A stretch of DNA of 9,213 nucleotides, from contig JAISDG010000220.1 in assembly GCA_031265015.1 (NCBI GenBank), positions 1-9,213 of the forward strand, given 5' to 3'. The first letter of the stretch is position 1. Each line of letters begins with the position of its first letter. The notes below the pieces were generated by a model that had not been told where the DNA came from, searched no databases, and was given only the letters and a program-made list of their open reading frames with translations. Of this stretch, positions 5,877 through 9,213 are shown piece by piece. The stretch comes from Spirochaetaceae bacterium (GTDB lineage: Bacteria > Spirochaetota > Spirochaetia > Treponematales > Breznakiellaceae). The position numbers were made by a program, and so were the translations under genes.

Positions 5877-8800
5877 CGGTAAAGAAAGCGCTGGTCCTTG
5901 GTTCCGGGGGGCTTAAAATCGGACAGGCCGGGGAATTCGACTATTCCGGCTCCCAGGCCCTTAAGGCCCTGCGGGAAGAGGGCGTCAAAACGGTGTTGAT
6001 CAACCCCAACATCGCCACCATACAAACCAGCGAGGGAATGGCGGACGCCACCTATTTTTTGCCGGTTACCCCCGAATTCATCAGAGAGGTGATCAAAAAG
6101 GAGCGGCCCGACGGCCTCCTCCTTTCCTTCGGCGGGCAGACCGCGCTGAACGCGGGAGTGGCCCTGGAAAAGGACGGGACCCTCTACAAGTACGGCGTTA
6201 AGGTGCTGGGAACGCCGGTTTCCGCCATCGAGGACACCGAGGACCGGGAACGTTTTGTCAAAAGGCTTTTGGAAATCGGGGCCAAAACCCCCCGGAGCGT
6301 TGCGGTGGACGCCGCCGTGGGGGCGGAAGCGGCCGTGGAAAAAGCCGCGGCCGCGGCGGAACAGATAGGCTATCCGGTCATGGTCCGGGTAGCCTATGCC
6401 CTGGGGGGCATGGGTTCGGGAATCTGCCGCGGCGAAAGGGAACTGCGCCGCCGCTGCGATCAGGCCTTTGCCAAGCTGAGCGGCGGCAAGGCCCAGGTGC
6501 TGGTAGAAGAATGGCTCGGGGGCTGGAAAGAAATCGAATACGAAGTGGTCCGGGACGCGGCGGATAACTGCGTCACGGTCTGCAATATGGAAAACTTTGA
6601 TCCCCTGGGGATTCACACCGGCGAAAGCATCGTGGTGGCCCCCTCCCAGACCCTGACCGATTCGGAATACCACAAACTCAGGAGCATCGCTATCCGGGTA
6701 ATCCGCCACCTGGGGATCATCGGCGAATGTAACATCCAGTATGCCCTGGACCCGGAAAGCGAAGATTACCGGATCATCGAAGTGAACGCCCGGCTTTCCC
6801 GGTCCTCCGCCCTGGCTTCCAAGGCCACGGGCTATCCCCTGGCCTTTGTCGCGGCAAAACTCGCCCTGGGCTATTCCCTGACCGATATAGAAAACCGGAT
6901 CACCAGGGCGACAAAATGCTGCTTTGAACCGGCGCTGGATTATATCGTGGTCAAAATCCCCCGCTGGGATCTCCTGAAGTTTAAAAACGTGGACCTGCGG
7001 ATCGGCAGCGAAATGAAGAGCGTTGGCGAAGTCATGTCCATAGGCCGGAGTTTCGAGGAGGCGGTCCAGAAGGCGCTGCGGATGACCGGCATCGGCGCGC
7101 CGGGGCTGGCGGGGGACGACAGCCTCTGCGGCAGCGCGTTTGCGCCGAATCCTTCCTCCGCCGGGGGCCCCGGTAAACCGGAGGGCTCCGTCCAAAGCGG
7201 CGGCCGGACGGAGGAAGACAAAGGGAAATCCGGCTCCCTCCAGGGACTCATCCGGGACGCCCTGGTCAAACCCACGGACCGGCGGATCTTTGTGATCTGC
7301 CGGGCCTTACTGGAAGGATGGTCCGTCGAAAAAATACACAGGCTCACCAAAATCGACAAGTGGTATCTTTATAAAATCGCCAATGTTATGGAAACGGAAA
7401 AAGAACTCCGGGGGGCAAAAAACCTTGAACGGGAACTCCTGGCAAAGGCAAAGCGGCTGGGATTCAGCGACAGCCGGATTGCCGCCTTTCTGGGGACGAC
7501 CGAAATGGAAATCCGTTCCCAGCGGGAAGAGTACCGCATCAGGCCCGGCGTCAAGCAAATCGATACCCTGGCCGCGGAGTATCCGGCAAAAACCAACTAC
7601 CTGTACATGAGCTACGGTTCCGGTCCCGCCGGCTCCCCCGCCGCCGACGACGCGGCTCCCGCGGGCCGGGGGGTCATGGTTTTGGGTTCCGGGGCGTACC
7701 GCATCGGGAGCAGCGTTGAATTCGACTGGTGCTGCGTCAACGCCGCGGAAACCGTCCGCCGCCTGGGACGCTATTCGATCATGGTTAACTGCAACCCCGA
7801 AACGGTCTCCACCGACTACGACATGTGCGACCGGCTGTACTTTGAAGAGCTTTCCCTGGAACGGATCCTGGACATTTACGAGCGGGAACGGCCCGAGGGC
7901 CTTATCCTTTCCATGGGGGGGCAGATCCCCAACAACCTGGCCACTAAACTCTACGACGCCGGGGCCCTCATTTACGGCACCCGGCCGGAATCCATCGACA
8001 TGGCCGAAGACCGGAATAAATTTTCCGCCCTGCTGGACAGGCTGGGAATTGAACAGCCCCCCTGGCGGGAACTGACCGGCCTTTCTTCCGCCAAAGCCTT
8101 TGCCGCGGAAGCGGGATACCCGGTGCTGATCCGCCCCAGCTATGTCCTTTCCGGCGCGGCGATGAACGTGGCCTGGAACGACAAAACCCTGGAAGAATAC
8201 CTGGCCCTGGCCGCGGACGTATCCGCCGAACATCCGGTGGTCATCTCAAAGTTTATTGAGGATTCCAAAGAAATAGAAATTGACGCCGTGGCCAAACGGG
8301 GGGAGATTCTCTTTCACGCGATCACCGAACATGTGGAAAACGCCGGGGTCCATTCCGGCGACGCCACGGTGGTGCTTCCCGCCCAGCGGCTGTATGTGGA
8401 AACAATCCGGAAGATCCGCCACATTGCCGAAGCAATCTCCCGGGCCCTCCAGATCACCGGCCCCTTTAATATCCAGTTTCTGGCCCAGGATAACCGGGTC
8501 AGGGTTATCGAGTGCAACCTCCGGTCCAGCCGGAGTTTTCCCTTCTGCTCCAAGGTATCGAAGATCAACATGATAGACCTGGCGGTCCGGGCGATGCTGG
8601 ACGAAAACGCCGAAAAGGTTTCCGTCTCCGCCCTGGACCTGGACTGGGTGGGAGTCAAAGCGGCCCAGTTCAGCTTTTCCCGGCTCCACGGCGCGGACCC
8701 GGTCAGCGGGGTCGAAATGGCCAGCACCGGAGAAGTGGCCTGCATAGGGCCGGACCTGAACGACGCGTTCCTCAAGGCCCTTCTTTCCGTGGGTTACCGC

Positions 8801-9213
8801 GTTCCGCCGGATTTCAGCGCCCGGAAGCGGGTCCTCCTTTCCACCGGCCCCATGAAAGACAAGGTGGAATTTTTAAGTTCCGCGCAAAAACTCGTTTCCA
8901 TGGGGTATGATATTTTTGCCTCCCGGGGTTCGGCCAGGTTTCTTTCATCCAACGACATTCCCGCGGTAACCCTGAACTGGCCCCTGGAATCAAAGGAGCC
9001 GAACATCGCCGGCTGCATTAAAAAGCGGGAAGTGGACATCATCATCAATATCCCCAAGAACAACCGCGAAACGGAACTGAAAAACGATTACCTGATCCGC
9101 CGCCTGGCGGTGGACTTTGACATACCCCTCTTCACCAATGTTAAAGTAGCCCGCCAGTTTATCGATGCCCTGGAGGCCCGGCATGCAAAGGAAGGAAAAG
9201 CCCTGGAGATCAA
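5873..9213 (+). CDS. carB: Carbamoyl-phosphate synthetase large subunit, 3' end outside window
   Basis: 1113 residues are visible with no stop; the protein probably ends within a few codons. It phosphorylates bicarbonate, joins it to ammonia from CarA and phosphorylates carbamate. The first half (about 1-400) has KIGQAGEFDYSG, AYALGGMGSG, GWKEIEYEVVRD and the ATP-grasp metal/ATP site EVNAR (Glu303, Asn305, Arg307, equivalent to E. coli 299/301/303). The oligomerisation domain follows, with an extra Gly/Ser/Pro-rich segment at about 414-453. The second half begins near residue 601 (VMVLGSGAYRIG) and has its ATP-grasp site at Glu880, Asn882, Arg884 (IECNLRSSRSFPF). The MGS allosteric domain starts near 985 (KRVLLSTGPMK). 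Wording such as GECNIQYA, FDWCCVNAAETV and GGQIPNNLA is of the Bacteroidota/eukaryotic CPS type rather than E. coli type. In the MGS domain the usual TxGT phosphate-binding motif reads SRGS (1017-1020), which may alter effector response. The start is the ATG overlapping the carA stop. Confidence 0.98.
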   Translation, partial: MTVKKALVLGSGGLKIGQAGEFDYSGSQALKALREEGVKTVLINPNIATIQTSEGMADATYFLPVTPEFIREVIKKERPDGLLLSFGGQTALNAGVALEKDGTLYKYGVKVLGTPVSAIEDTEDRERFVKRLLEIGAKTPRSVAVDAAVGAEAAVEKAAAAAEQIGYPVMVRVAYALGGMGSGICRGERELRRRCDQAFAKLSGGKAQVLVEEWLGGWKEIEYEVVRDAADNCVTVCNMENFDPLGIHTGESIVVAPSQTLTDSEYHKLRSIAIRVIRHLGIIGECNIQYALDPESEDYRIIEVNARLSRSSALASKATGYPLAFVAAKLALGYSLTDIENRITRATKCCFEPALDYIVVKIPRWDLLKFKNVDLRIGSEMKSVGEVMSIGRSFEEAVQKALRMTGIGAPGLAGDDSLCGSAFAPNPSSAGGPGKPEGSVQSGGRTEEDKGKSGSLQGLIRDALVKPTDRRIFVICRALLEGWSVEKIHRLTKIDKWYLYKIANVMETEKELRGAKNLERELLAKAKRLGFSDSRIAAFLGTTEMEIRSQREEYRIRPGVKQIDTLAAEYPAKTNYLYMSYGSGPAGSPAADDAAPAGRGVMVLGSGAYRIGSSVEFDWCCVNAAETVRRLGRYSIMVNCNPETVSTDYDMCDRLYFEELSLERILDIYERERPEGLILSMGGQIPNNLATKLYDAGALIYGTRPESIDMAEDRNKFSALLDRLGIEQPPWRELTGLSSAKAFAAEAGYPVLIRPSYVLSGAAMNVAWNDKTLEEYLALAADVSAEHPVVISKFIEDSKEIEIDAVAKRGEILFHAITEHVENAGVHSGDATVVLPAQRLYVETIRKIRHIAEAISRALQITGPFNIQFLAQDNRVRVIECNLRSSRSFPFCSKVSKINMIDLAVRAMLDENAEKVSVSALDLDWVGVKAAQFSFSRLHGADPVSGVEMASTGEVACIGPDLNDAFLKALLSVGYRVPPDFSARKRVLLSTGPMKDKVEFLSSAQKLVSMGYDIFASRGSARFLSSNDIPAVTLNWPLESKEPNIAGCIKKREVDIIINIPKNNRETELKNDYLIRRLAVDFDIPLFTNVKVARQFIDALEARHAKEGKALEI

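Noticed and set aside
5675..7195. 506-codon open frame on the minus strand
   Set aside because: It is antisense to the carA 3' end and carB; long stop-free antisense frames are expected at this G+C and codon bias.
7307..8689. Minus-strand frames of 308 and 147 codons
   Set aside because: Both are antisense to conserved carB sequence and have no recognisable product.

Overview
The window (about 60% G+C by eye, strong G/C bias at third codon positions) is a bacterial chromosomal segment holding two divergent gene groups around one intergenic region. The taxon cannot be read directly. Both carbamoyl-phosphate synthetase (CPS) subunits resemble the Bacteroidota/eukaryote branch of that enzyme, and I would guess a GC-rich spirochaete (Treponema-like) or another bacterium carrying that branch; this is low confidence.

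Left half, minus strand (4392 down to 1): a tightly packed three-gene operon, truncated at the left edge. In transcription order it encodes an 882-residue protein with TerB_N and TerB_C type domains (4392-1744), a 434-residue P-loop ATPase of the BrxC/BrxD (DUF2791) family (1753-449), and the N-terminal 149 residues of a DEAD/DEAH-box superfamily 2 helicase of the Lhr/BrxHI kind (449-1). Genes overlap by 10 bp and 1 bp, so the three products are probably made together. The ATPase-helicase pair matches the brxD-brxHI pair of type 2 BREX phage defence, but no BREX methylase or PglZ gene is visible; the partner is a TerB_N/TerB_C protein. This is the most likely candidate for an unusual, probably anti-phage or DNA-stress, system.

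Intergenic region (4393-4688, 296 bp): two divergent, overlapping promoter candidates next to the start of the TerB gene, a perfect 24-bp palindrome-type stem-loop, a possible 22-codon leader ORF with a good ribosome binding site, alternative short hairpins, two pairs of 10-bp direct repeats, and a clear Shine-Dalgarno site for carA. There is no gene-free stretch over 300 bp.

Right half, plus strand (4689 to beyond 9213): carA and carB, the glutaminase and synthetase subunits of glutamine-dependent CPS, overlapping by ATGA. They make carbamoyl phosphate for pyrimidine and arginine synthesis. carB runs off the right edge, probably close to its end. The car genes are ordinary housekeeping genes, though of a lineage-restricted type, and the defence-like operon sits head-to-head with them. 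No tRNA, rRNA, CRISPR array or transposase was seen.
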